A DNA stretch of 5,782 bases from Hyphomicrobiales bacterium (GTDB lineage Bacteria > Pseudomonadota > Alphaproteobacteria > Rhizobiales > Hyphomicrobiaceae). The notes under the pieces were generated by a model. That model saw only the letters and a list, made by a program, of their open reading frames with translations. It was not told where the DNA came from and did no database searches. Position numbers and translations under genes: made by a program. Location: NCBI GenBank assembly GCA_017304275.1, contig JAFKKW010000142.1:3851-9632 (forward strand), given 5' to 3'. Of this stretch, positions 1 to 5,761 are shown piece by piece. How positions within the stretch are numbered: position 1 is the stretch's first letter; each line of letters begins with the position of its first letter.

Positions 1-362
1 TGGCGTTCCTGGCCGCACCCGTTTGGGCCGATGATCACGATCCGCACGCCGCCCATGGCGATGGGCACGACCACCAGCACAGCCCCGCAGTCGCTGCCGG
101 ATCGGAAAGCGAATCCACCAAGGCGTTCAAACAGGCGAACGCCAGAATGCACGATGGCATGACGAGCGCCCTGACCGGCGATCCGGACGTCGACTTCATG
201 CAGGGCATGATTCCGCACCATCAGGGCGCCATCGACATGGCCGAGATCGTGCTCAAGTACGGAAAGGATCCGGAGACGCGAAAGCTTGCCGAGGAGATCA
301 TCAAGGCCCAGCAGGCCGAGATCGCCGTCATGAAGGACTGGCTCGCCAAGCGCGGCAAATGA
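1..362 (+). CDS. DUF305 family exported protein, 3' part (5' end outside window)
   Basis: The reading frame is open from position 3 to the TGA at 360-362, giving 119 visible residues; the start codon lies before the window. The first visible residues end in V-W-A followed by D-D, which looks like the end of a signal peptide with a signal peptidase I site. A linker with six histidines in about 15 residues follows (visible residues 12-26) and is a plausible metal-binding stretch. The rest matches DUF305: DPDVDFMQGMIPHHQGAIDMA (visible residues 60-80), with the paired histidines and repeated methionines typical of the family, then an amphipathic helix ending at MKDWLAKRGK. DUF305 proteins form a small helical bundle, and some, such as cyanobacterial CopM, bind copper in the periplasm. 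A periplasmic metal-binding (perhaps copper) role is inferred. An internal ATG at 147 would remove the signal peptide and is not the real start. Confidence 0.88.
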   Translation, partial: AFLAAPVWADDHDPHAAHGDGHDHQHSPAVAAGSESESTKAFKQANARMHDGMTSALTGDPDVDFMQGMIPHHQGAIDMAEIVLKYGKDPETRKLAEEIIKAQQAEIAVMKDWLAKRGK

Positions 363-599
363 GGCACGCCGTGCGCGCCCTCCGTCAGATCAATACAAAA
401 TCAAGGCGCCCCTGCCCCGCTGCCAGGAACGGGCGCCCTGCCCGCGATCTCGCCGAGACGCAGGTATTCGCACGCAATGCAGGCCACTTCGGCGGCGAAC
501 GTCGCGCCACACTATCGATCGCCAGCGATGCGAACGCTGCATCGCCCGAAACCCGGAGGTCGCCCGCCGGATTTCGAGCAAGCCCTTACCGGGTAAGGC
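363..599. other. Intergenic region without a supported gene
   Basis: This stretch lies between the convergent ends of the DUF305 gene (+) and the EF-hand gene (-). Open frames on both strands lack a Shine-Dalgarno sequence, a family resemblance or a signal peptide. Two similar GC-rich stretches begin at 405 and 432 (GGCGCCC followed by a C-rich run) and could pair loosely as GGCGCCC/GGGCGCC across 19 bases, but no T-run follows. I see no clear terminator for the DUF305 gene. Confidence 0.5.
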
Positions 600-600
600 T
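581..600 (-). terminator. Hairpin at the end of the EF-hand gene, possible weak terminator
   Basis: CTTAC at 585-589 pairs with GTAAG at 593-597 around a 3-base loop. AGC at 581-583 pairs with GCT at 598-600, leaving one bulged C. The stem touches the TGA stop (600-602) of the minus-strand EF-hand gene. No T-run follows in the direction of that gene, so a classical Rho-independent terminator is not supported; 3'-end protection or chance are alternatives. Confidence 0.3.
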
Positions 601-896
601 CAGTAACCCTTGGGGCACCAGGATTCCGAAGAAGACTTGCAGGATACGGGGAAAGCCTTCGCCATCTTCTCCGCCGCAGCCCACTCGTCGTCGTCGATGG
701 CGTTGTTCACGTCGGTATCCATCGCCGTGAAGGTCGGCGCCGGATCGAGATTGAGCTTCGACACGTTCGCCTCGTATTCGGTGCGGCTGATCCGGCCGTT
801 ACCGTCGGTGTCGAGCGTCTTGAAGCTGCTCGACCAATCGGCCATCGCAACCGAGGGAACGAGCATCACTGCAGCCGCAATCAGAAAGTGTCTCAT
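600..896 (-). CDS. Small exported EF-hand calcium-binding protein
   Basis: This encodes 98 residues. Residues 1-19 (MRHFLIAAAVMLVPSVAMA) form a signal peptide with an A-M-A cleavage site before D20. Two EF-hand loops follow. Loop 1 at residues 29-40 (DTDGNGRISRTE) is canonical, with Asp at 1 and 3, Asn at 5, Gly at 6, Ile at 8 and Glu at 12. Loop 2 at residues 60-71 (DTDVNNAIDDDE) has the ligands but Asn instead of Gly at loop position 6. C86 and C94 near the C-terminus could form a disulfide in the periplasm. The ATG at 894-896 is chosen because GGGAG (906-910) sits nine bases upstream and the signal peptide begins there; a longer in-frame start at 998 adds 34 residues with no such features. 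It is transcribed divergently from the aldo/keto reductase gene. Calcium binding is expected from the loops; the physiological role is unknown. Confidence 0.9.
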   Translation of the reverse strand: MRHFLIAAAVMLVPSVAMADWSSSFKTLDTDGNGRISRTEYEANVSKLNLDPAPTFTAMDTDVNNAIDDDEWAAAEKMAKAFPVSCKSSSESWCPKGY

Positions 897-905
897 TGTT
901 CGTTT

Positions 906-910
906 CTCCC
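906..910 (-). promoter_or_regulatory. Shine-Dalgarno sequence fixing the EF-hand start
   Basis: On the minus strand this reads GGGAG, nine bases before the ATG at 894-896. It supports the 98-residue product with an intact signal peptide over the 132-residue version starting at 998. Confidence 0.75.
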
Positions 911-959
911 AAAAACCTCTGTGCCCGTTCCGGGCTTTATCCGCCACGGACCGTTGTCC

Positions 960-1004
960 GCCGCGCGCCAATTGAGCGCGTGGCTGCGACCTTTTCACAA
1001 GGTC
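960..1004. repeat. Two adjacent inverted repeats in the divergent intergenic region
   Basis: The first pairs 960-968 with 976-984 around the 7-base loop CAATTGA: nine pairs, one of them G-T. The second is GACCTT at 988-993 against AAGGTC at 999-1004, six perfect pairs around TTCAC. They lie 64-108 bases upstream of the EF-hand start, where a promoter, operator or structured leader could sit. No T-run follows either hairpin. The function is unknown and chance is possible in GC-rich DNA. Confidence 0.4.
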
Positions 1005-1037
1005 AGGGGAGGCAAAGATCCAGGGGACATCTGGCAG

Positions 1038-1051
1038 GATCTGTACAGATC
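1038..1051. promoter_or_regulatory. Perfect 14-base palindrome flanked by direct repeats, candidate operator
   Basis: GATCTGTACAGATC is its own reverse complement. The 8-mer TGGCAGGA occurs on both sides, at 1032-1039 and 1055-1062, spaced 23 bases apart. The site lies between the divergent EF-hand and aldo/keto reductase genes, 142 bases from one start and 121 from the other. The position suits a regulator acting on either gene, but I recognise no specific regulator consensus. Confidence 0.35.
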
Positions 1052-1112
1052 AAATGGCAGGAAGCCGCGGTCATTGCGGAACAGGAACCGGGATCTGGAA
1101 AGCGCCAGGGCC

Positions 1113-1140
1113 TTGGCTCGGAGGATTAGGGCCCTATATC
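1113..1140 (+). promoter_or_regulatory. Possible sigma-70 type promoter of the aldo/keto reductase gene
   Basis: TTGGCT at 1113-1118 and TATATC at 1135-1140 are separated by 16 bases, each matching four of six consensus positions. The -10 box ends 31 bases before the ATG at 1172. The call rests on weak consensus matches and suitable position only. Confidence 0.3.
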
Positions 1141-1171
1141 CCGCCCATTGGCTTTGCAAAGGAACTTGCCG

Positions 1172-2161
<990 letters not shown>

Positions 2162-2269
2162 CGCCCGCCGAGGAAATGCGCCCGGAGCGCGATCGACGCC
2201 TTCCGCACGCCTTCCTCTCCTTGTACCCCGCAGCAAACAGCGCCTAAGTGCGTCCATGAGAAGTCGAAT

Positions 2270-2292
2270 CGGGCCGGCAGGTACGCGGCCCG
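2270..2292 (+). repeat. Inverted repeat in the leader of the 90-residue gene
   Basis: CGGGCCG at 2270-2276 pairs perfectly with CGGCCCG at 2286-2292 around a 9-base loop. It ends 13 bases before the AAAGGAG of the next gene. It could be an mRNA leader hairpin or part of a weak terminator for the aldo/keto reductase gene, though no T-run follows. The GC-rich setting makes chance possible. Confidence 0.3.
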
Positions 2293-2320
2293 CCGAGGTT
2301 GCGGCAAAGGAGAGCCTGCC

Positions 2321-2593
2321 ATGACACGACATCTGCTCGCCGTGACCCTGGGCACGCTGGCGCTCGTCGCGGTCTCCTTCGACGCCGACGCGGCCGGCAA
2401 ACGCGCCAGGGACCGCACCACCGTCGAGCGCGACTGCAGACCGTTCAACGGTCCGTCCGGCTATGAAGGCAATCCGTGGTGCGACGGCGGCTGGAAGTTC
2501 GCCGAGGATTATCCGCCCGGCACCAGCCCCTACTTCGACGTCCTCGACCTGCCGCAAGTCCAGCGCCTGCGCCGCCGCTGGAGCGGCGATTGA
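2321..2593 (+). CDS. Small exported protein of unknown function
   Basis: This encodes 90 residues from an ATG preceded by AAAGGAGAG (2306-2314), the best Shine-Dalgarno sequence in the window. Residues 1-24 (MTRHLLAVTLGTLALVAVSF, then DADA) form a signal peptide with likely cleavage after A24 or A25. The mature part is about 65 residues and begins with a basic stretch. It then has two cysteines, C39 and C54, that could form a disulfide, with the aromatic/glycine-rich segment NGPSGYEGNPWCDGGWKF between and after them, and a proline/tyrosine-rich stretch (DYPPGTSPYFDVLDLP). The C-terminus is basic (QRLRRRW). I do not recognise a named domain. Coding is supported by the start site, signal peptide and codon use. 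The product is expected in the periplasm or outside the cell. It is not tightly linked to either neighbour, so context gives no function. Confidence 0.8.
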   Translation: MTRHLLAVTLGTLALVAVSFDADAAGKRARDRTTVERDCRPFNGPSGYEGNPWCDGGWKFAEDYPPGTSPYFDVLDLPQVQRLRRRWSGD

Positions 2594-2630
2594 TCGTCCC
2601 TCGTAGCTGACCTTCGCGGCATGACGACGA

Positions 2631-2647
2631 GCGGCTGCCGCAGCCGC
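2631..2647 (+). terminator. Hairpin after the 90-residue gene, possible weak terminator
   Basis: GCGGCTG at 2631-2637 pairs with CAGCCGC at 2641-2647 around CCG, 37 bases after the TGA stop. The stem is strong, but GATCGCAAC follows instead of a T-run, so intrinsic termination is uncertain. Confidence 0.3.
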
Positions 2648-2816
2648 GATCGCAACGAGCGCTTCCCCACCTCCATTCGCTAGCGGCAGTAGCGTCGAGC
2701 GACGGGAACTTCTGGCCACCTTCGTTCCTTTCTTGTCGGCGCGAGCGCGGGTGAACACTCCGTGTCGCGTCTGGATTGAGCAGATAGTGATCCCGCTCGC
2801 CAAGATTGGAGTGATC

Positions 2817-3428
2817 ATGACTATAACGAGACTAATCAGCGCCGTGGCCGGCCTGCTGGTGCTGGGCATGGCCTCGGCGCAAGCCGCGCCGGGCTTTTCG
2901 ACGGCCAACGTCAACATGCGAACCGGCCCCGACACCGAATTCCCCAGCGTCGGCGTCATCCCGGAAGGCGATCAGATCGAGATCGCCGGCTGCCTGCGCG
3001 ATGAATCCTGGTGCGACGTGGTCTGGGCCGGCAGCCGCGGCTGGGTCTACGGCGAGTATCTCGCCTTCGAGCGGCGCGGCGAATACGTGCCGCTGCCGGA
3101 TGTCGGTGCCGCAGCCTTCCGCGTCCCGTTCGTAACGTTCGTCGCGCGAGATTATTGGGATCGCTATTACGTCGGCCGCCCCTGGTACAAAGACCGGTCG
3201 CGCTGGTACGCCTACAAGGTGCGCCCGCGTCCGGGCTGGCACGCGCCGCCTCCGGGCGCCCGCAAGGCAGGCTGGTGGCGCAAGGACTACCGCGCACCCG
3301 CGGGCCTGAAAGCGCCGCCTGACCATTGGCGCCGTGCCGACCGTCGTCAGGATCGCCGCGACGACAGGCGCGACAACCGTCAGGACCGGCGTGATGACAG
3401 GCGCGACGACCGCCACGATCATCGCTGA
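2817..3428 (+). CDS. Exported SH3b-domain protein with Arg/Asp-rich repeat tail
   Basis: This encodes 203 residues. Residues 1-23 form a signal peptide (MTITRLISAVAGLLVLGMAS, then AQA) cut before A24-P25. Residues about 27-82 match a bacterial SH3 (SH3b/SH3_3) domain: NVNMRTGPDTEFPSVGVIPEG (31-51), a middle strand with C59 and C66 that may form a disulfide, and SRGWVYGEYL (73-82). Such domains often bind peptidoglycan or act as envelope adaptors. The rest is rich in Tyr, Trp, Arg and Pro (about 115-170), then an extremely charged tail of two 11-residue RQDRRDDRRDN/D repeats and a partial third (177-203). The ATG at 2817 is chosen because GGAG (2808-2811) precedes it and the signal peptide starts there; an upstream in-frame start at 2733 adds 28 residues without a signal sequence. 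A GTG at 2811 is a less likely alternative. A strong hairpin terminator follows. Periplasmic location is inferred; the specific role is unknown. Confidence 0.9.
   Translation: MTITRLISAVAGLLVLGMASAQAAPGFSTANVNMRTGPDTEFPSVGVIPEGDQIEIAGCLRDESWCDVVWAGSRGWVYGEYLAFERRGEYVPLPDVGAAAFRVPFVTFVARDYWDRYYVGRPWYKDRSRWYAYKVRPRPGWHAPPPGARKAGWWRKDYRAPAGLKAPPDHWRRADRRQDRRDDRRDNRQDRRDDRRDDRHDHR
3345..3425 (+). repeat. Tandem 33-base repeat inside the SH3b gene
   Basis: Copy 1 is 3345-3377, copy 2 is 3378-3410, and a diverged partial copy runs from 3411 to 3425, directly before the stop. The copies encode RQDRRDDRRDN, RQDRRDDRRDD and RHDHR. The first two differ at only a few bases, mostly silent, and the unit keeps the reading frame. 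Changes in copy number would lengthen or shorten the charged tail without a frameshift. Confidence 0.85.
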
Positions 3429-3447
3429 CACGGATCCCTTCCGAGAT

Positions 3448-3488
3448 GGAGAGAGCCCCGGCCCCCGCGCCGGGGCTCTCTTCATATT
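3448..3488 (+). terminator. Rho-independent terminator of the SH3b gene
   Basis: GAGAGCCCCGGC at 3451-3462 pairs perfectly with GCCGGGGCTCTC at 3469-3480 around the loop CCCCGC. The stem extends outward by A-T, G-T and G-C pairs to 3448/3483. A T-rich but interrupted tail (TTCATATT, 3481-3488) follows. It begins 20 bases after the TGA at 3426-3428 and insulates the cysteine hydrolase gene from read-through. Confidence 0.85.
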
Positions 3489-3526
3489 ACGATTTGCGCA
3501 CCCGCCAACGCCGAAAATTCTCTAAG

Positions 3527-3551
3527 CTCGAACGGGAGCGTGCCGTTCGAG
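3527..3551. promoter_or_regulatory. 9-bp perfect inverted repeat just upstream of the cysteine hydrolase gene
   Basis: CTCGAACGG at 3527-3535 is mirrored by CCGTTCGAG at 3543-3551 across the 7-base spacer GAGCGTG. It ends five bases before GGGAG (3557-3561), the Shine-Dalgarno sequence of the gene at 3568. It could be an operator for a dimeric repressor or a hairpin in the mRNA leader affecting ribosome access. No T-run follows, so a terminator is unlikely. I cannot assign a regulator family. Confidence 0.5.
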
Positions 3552-3567
3552 TCTGGGGGAGCCTTGC

Positions 3568-4263
3568 ATGAGTTGGAAAACCGCTTACCGATCGATCTAT
3601 TACCGCGGCGCGCCGGAGCCCGCCGATCCGGACCTCGGCAAGGCCCATACGGCACTCCTCGTCATCGACGTGCAGAACGTCTACCTCACGCGCCCAGACC
3701 GAGCGACGCTGTCCCCCGCCGCGCAGGCGGACTACGACGCCTGGACGCCCTTCCACGAGCGCATGCACGCCACGGTGATCCCACGCACCCAGGATCTCCT
3801 CGCCAAGTTCCGCACGCACGGCATCGAATGCCTGTTCGCGCGCATCGCCTGCCACACGAAGGACGGCCGCGACCGGTCGCTCTCGCAGAAGATGCCCGGC
3901 TGGAACAACCTGCTGCTGCCGAAAGACGAAGCGCCGTCGCAGATCCCCGAGGCACTCGCGCAGGTCGGCGATGAGATCGTCGTCACCAAGACCACCGACA
4001 GCGCCCTGACAGGAACCAACCTGCGCCTGATCCTGACCAACCTCGGCATCAAGACCGTCGTGTGCTGCGGGATCTTCACCGATCAGTGCGTCTCCTCGAC
4101 CGTGCGCAGCCTGGCCGATGAGAGTTTCAACGTCGTCGTCGTCGAGGACTGCTGCGCCGCCGGCAGCGACGAACTGCATCGCAAGGAGCTCGAGATCATC
4201 AACATGATCTACTGCAACGTCATGTCGTCGGCGGAGCTGAAGGCGTTGATGGCCGTCGGCTGA
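3568..4263 (+). CDS. Isochorismatase-family cysteine hydrolase
   Basis: This encodes 231 residues, a usual length for the isochorismatase-like fold, a cytosolic Rossmann-type hydrolase family that includes isochorismatase, nicotinamidase, N-carbamoylsarcosine amidase, biuret hydrolase and ureidoacrylate hydrolase. The catalytic triad is visible: D34 in LLVIDVQNVY, K141 in VVTKTTDSAL, and the nucleophile C174 in GIFTDQCVSSTVRSLAD. The segment GTNLRLILTNLGIKTVVCCGI and the following VVVVEDCCAAG are typical of the family. The triad indicates amide or related hydrolysis, but substrate residues do not let me choose a member. The protein is rich in cysteine: besides C174 there are C88, C95, C166, C167, C195, C196 and C216. 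The ATG at 3568 follows GGGAG by six bases. The upstream terminator and the 181-base gap to the next start argue for an independent transcript, perhaps controlled through the inverted repeat at 3527-3551. Confidence 0.93.
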   Translation: MSWKTAYRSIYYRGAPEPADPDLGKAHTALLVIDVQNVYLTRPDRATLSPAAQADYDAWTPFHERMHATVIPRTQDLLAKFRTHGIECLFARIACHTKDGRDRSLSQKMPGWNNLLLPKDEAPSQIPEALAQVGDEIVVTKTTDSALTGTNLRLILTNLGIKTVVCCGIFTDQCVSSTVRSLADESFNVVVVEDCCAAGSDELHRKELEIINMIYCNVMSSAELKALMAVG

Positions 4264-4335
4264 TCATCGCACCAAATCACGAGTTGCAGCCGCCACGAGT
4301 GACATCGTTATCGGTGGACGGGCAGGACGTCTGCC

Positions 4336-4341
4336 TTGACA
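4336..4341 (+). promoter_or_regulatory. Candidate -35 element of the DUF2130 gene
   Basis: TTGACA matches the sigma-70 -35 consensus in all six positions. No good -10 box lies 16-18 bases downstream (the bases there are around GAGAAC, 4359-4364), so only the -35 half is convincing. If used, the -10 region would overlap the LexA-like repeat at 4361-4375, which is where repression would be effective. Confidence 0.45.
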
Positions 4342-4360
4342 AACGGTTGCGAATAATCGA

Positions 4361-4375
4361 GAACATTTAGAGAAC
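4361..4375 (+). promoter_or_regulatory. Candidate LexA (SOS) box upstream of the DUF2130 gene
   Basis: GAACATTTAGAGAAC is an exact GAAC-N7-GAAC direct repeat, the LexA operator form described in Alphaproteobacteria (GTTC-N7-GTTC on the other strand). The repeated unit extends to GAGAACA at 4359-4365 and 4370-4376, an 11-base period that places both half-sites on the same helix face. It lies 69 bases before the ATG and just downstream of TTGACA. Counting the eight fixed bases only, a match on either strand in this roughly 180-base gap has a naive chance of about 0.5 percent. LexA binding itself is inferred. Confidence 0.65.
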
Positions 4376-4431
4376 AACGCCAGCGAGACCGAATCCGGAT
4401 CGCGGTATTTCGTATTTTATTCCAATGAGTT

Positions 4432-4440
4432 GGAAGAGAG
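4432..4440 (+). promoter_or_regulatory. Shine-Dalgarno sequence fixing the DUF2130 start
   Basis: GGAAGAGAG ends four bases before the ATG at 4445, with GGAAG eight bases away. It supports the ATG over the in-frame TTG at 4430, which overlaps this purine-rich stretch and would add only five residues. Confidence 0.6.
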
Positions 4441-4444
4441 ACCC

Positions 4445-5725
4445 ATGGCAGAGCCGACGATCGTCTGTCCGAGCTGCAGCACCGAGATCAAGCTGACGGA
4501 GTCCCTTGCCGCGCCGCTGATCGCGGACACGCGCCGGAAATACGAGCACGCCCTTACCCAGAAGGACGCGGAGATCGCCCGGCGCGAGACGCAGATCCGC
4601 AGCCAGCTGGCGACCCTCGAAAAGGAGAAGGCGGCCATCGGCGAGCAGGTTGCCGAGCGCGTCGCGGCCGAGCGCGAGCGCATCGCGGCCGAGGAAGCCA
4701 GGAAGGCAAAGCTCCTAGCCGCGGCCGACATGGAGCAGAAGAAGAAGGAGCTCGCGGACCTCCAGGACGTGCTGCGCGAGCGCGACGCCAAGCTGGCCGA
4801 CGCGCAGAAGGCGCAAGCCGAGCTGATCCGTAAGCAGCGCGAGTTGGACGATCAGAAGCGCGAGATGGACCTCACCATCGAGAAGAAGGTTCAGGAGTCT
4901 CTGACCGCCGTCCGCGACAAGGCCAAGCTGGAGGCCGAGGAAGGGCTCAAGCTCAAGCTGCTCGAGAAGGAGGAGCAGATGTCCTCCATGCAGCGCCAGA
5001 TCGAGGAGCTGAAACGCAAGGCCGAGCAGGGCTCGCAGCAGCTCCAGGGCGAGGTGTTGGAGCTGGAGCTTGAAGCCGCGATCCGCAGCAGGTTTCCGCG
5101 CGACGTCATAGAGCCGGTGCCGAAGGGCGAATTCGGCGGCGACGTGCTGCAGCGTGTGCTCGGTCCCCTGGATCAGCCCTGCGGCACCATCCTCTGGGAG
5201 TCGAAGCGCACCAAGAACTGGACCGACGGCTGGCTCGCCAAGCTGCGCGGCGATCAGCGCGCGGCCAAGGCCGACATGGCGCTCCTGGTCTCCAACGCGC
5301 TCCCCAAGGAGGTCGTAGGATTCGATCTCATCGACGGCGTTTGGGTTGTGGAGCCGCGCTGCGCCATCCCCGTCGCCATCGCCCTGCGCCAATCGCTCAT
5401 CGAGCTCGCGTCCGCGCGCCATGCCCGCGAAGGCCAGGAAACCAAGATGGAGCTGGTTTACGACTACCTGACCGGCCCTCGGTTCCGCCACCGCGTCGAG
5501 GCGATCGTCGAGAAGTTCACCGACATGCAGGCCGATCTCGACCGCGAGCGCAAGGCGATGATGCGGCTTTGGGCCAAGCGCGAGGCGCAGATCAAGGGCG
5601 TCATTGAAGCGACGGTCGGCATGTACGGCGACGTCCAGGGTATCGCCGGCAAGGCGCTCGACGAGATCGACGCTCTTACGCTGCCGATGCTCGAAAGCAC
5701 CGCCTTCGACACCGCCGCCGAATAG
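4445..5725 (+). CDS. DUF2130 protein: coiled coil plus PD-(D/E)XK nuclease-like domain
   Basis: This encodes 426 residues. It begins with a CxxC pair (IVCPSCSTEIKLTES, C8 and C11), half of a typical zinc ribbon, which could bind zinc as a dimer. Residues about 27-208 are a long, highly charged coiled coil rich in Glu, Lys, Arg and Ala. Residues about 205-310 match DUF2130: LELELEAAIRSRFP, then PVPKGEFGGDV with D233, then TILWESKRTKNW with E252-x-K254, then RGDQRAAKADMALLVSN. The Asp plus Glu-x-Lys pattern is that of the PD-(D/E)XK nuclease fold, to which DUF2130 has been related. A helical C-terminus (about 315-400) completes the protein. The plan resembles RmuC, which also joins a coiled coil to such a fold, but I see no membrane segment here. 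Nuclease activity is plausible since the motif residues are intact. The upstream GAAC-N7-GAAC suggests SOS control. It appears monocistronic within the window. Confidence 0.88.
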   Translation: MAEPTIVCPSCSTEIKLTESLAAPLIADTRRKYEHALTQKDAEIARRETQIRSQLATLEKEKAAIGEQVAERVAAERERIAAEEARKAKLLAAADMEQKKKELADLQDVLRERDAKLADAQKAQAELIRKQRELDDQKREMDLTIEKKVQESLTAVRDKAKLEAEEGLKLKLLEKEEQMSSMQRQIEELKRKAEQGSQQLQGEVLELELEAAIRSRFPRDVIEPVPKGEFGGDVLQRVLGPLDQPCGTILWESKRTKNWTDGWLAKLRGDQRAAKADMALLVSNALPKEVVGFDLIDGVWVVEPRCAIPVAIALRQSLIELASARHAREGQETKMELVYDYLTGPRFRHRVEAIVEKFTDMQADLDRERKAMMRLWAKREAQIKGVIEATVGMYGDVQGIAGKALDEIDALTLPMLESTAFDTAAE

Positions 5726-5737
5726 AGCCGGTCAGAG

Positions 5738-5761
5738 TTAGGTGGAAGCAGCCGCACCTAA
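5738..5761 (+). terminator. Hairpin after the DUF2130 gene, possible weak terminator
   Basis: TTAGGTG at 5738-5744 pairs with CACCTAA at 5755-5761 around a 10-base loop, 12 bases after the TAG stop. There is no clear T-run after it, and the stem is short with a rather large loop, so termination is only a possibility. Confidence 0.35.

Noticed and set aside
359..730. 123-codon plus-strand frame after the DUF305 gene
   Set aside because: It overlaps the end of the well-supported EF-hand gene on the opposite strand, is Arg/Pro/Ser rich and shows no domain.
897..998. N-terminal extension of the EF-hand protein to a start at 998
   Set aside because: It would bury the signal peptide behind 34 basic residues, while a good GGGAG precedes the internal ATG at 896.
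2621..2683. 20-codon open frame from an ATG in the gap after the 90-residue gene
   Set aside because: There is no Shine-Dalgarno sequence, and it overlaps a GC-rich hairpin; nothing supports translation.
2705..2726. GGAAC ... CGTT resembling an EcfG (general stress) promoter upstream of the SH3b gene
   Set aside because: The spacer is 13 bases, shorter than the roughly 16-17 expected, so the match is not convincing.
3345..3425. Tandem repeats as a possible CRISPR array
   Set aside because: Copies are directly adjacent without spacers, keep the reading frame and encode a protein tail.
4715..5491. 258-codon open frame antisense to the DUF2130 gene
   Set aside because: Its Leu-rich translation is the complement of the Glu/Lys coiled-coil codons; it has no ribosome site or family resemblance.
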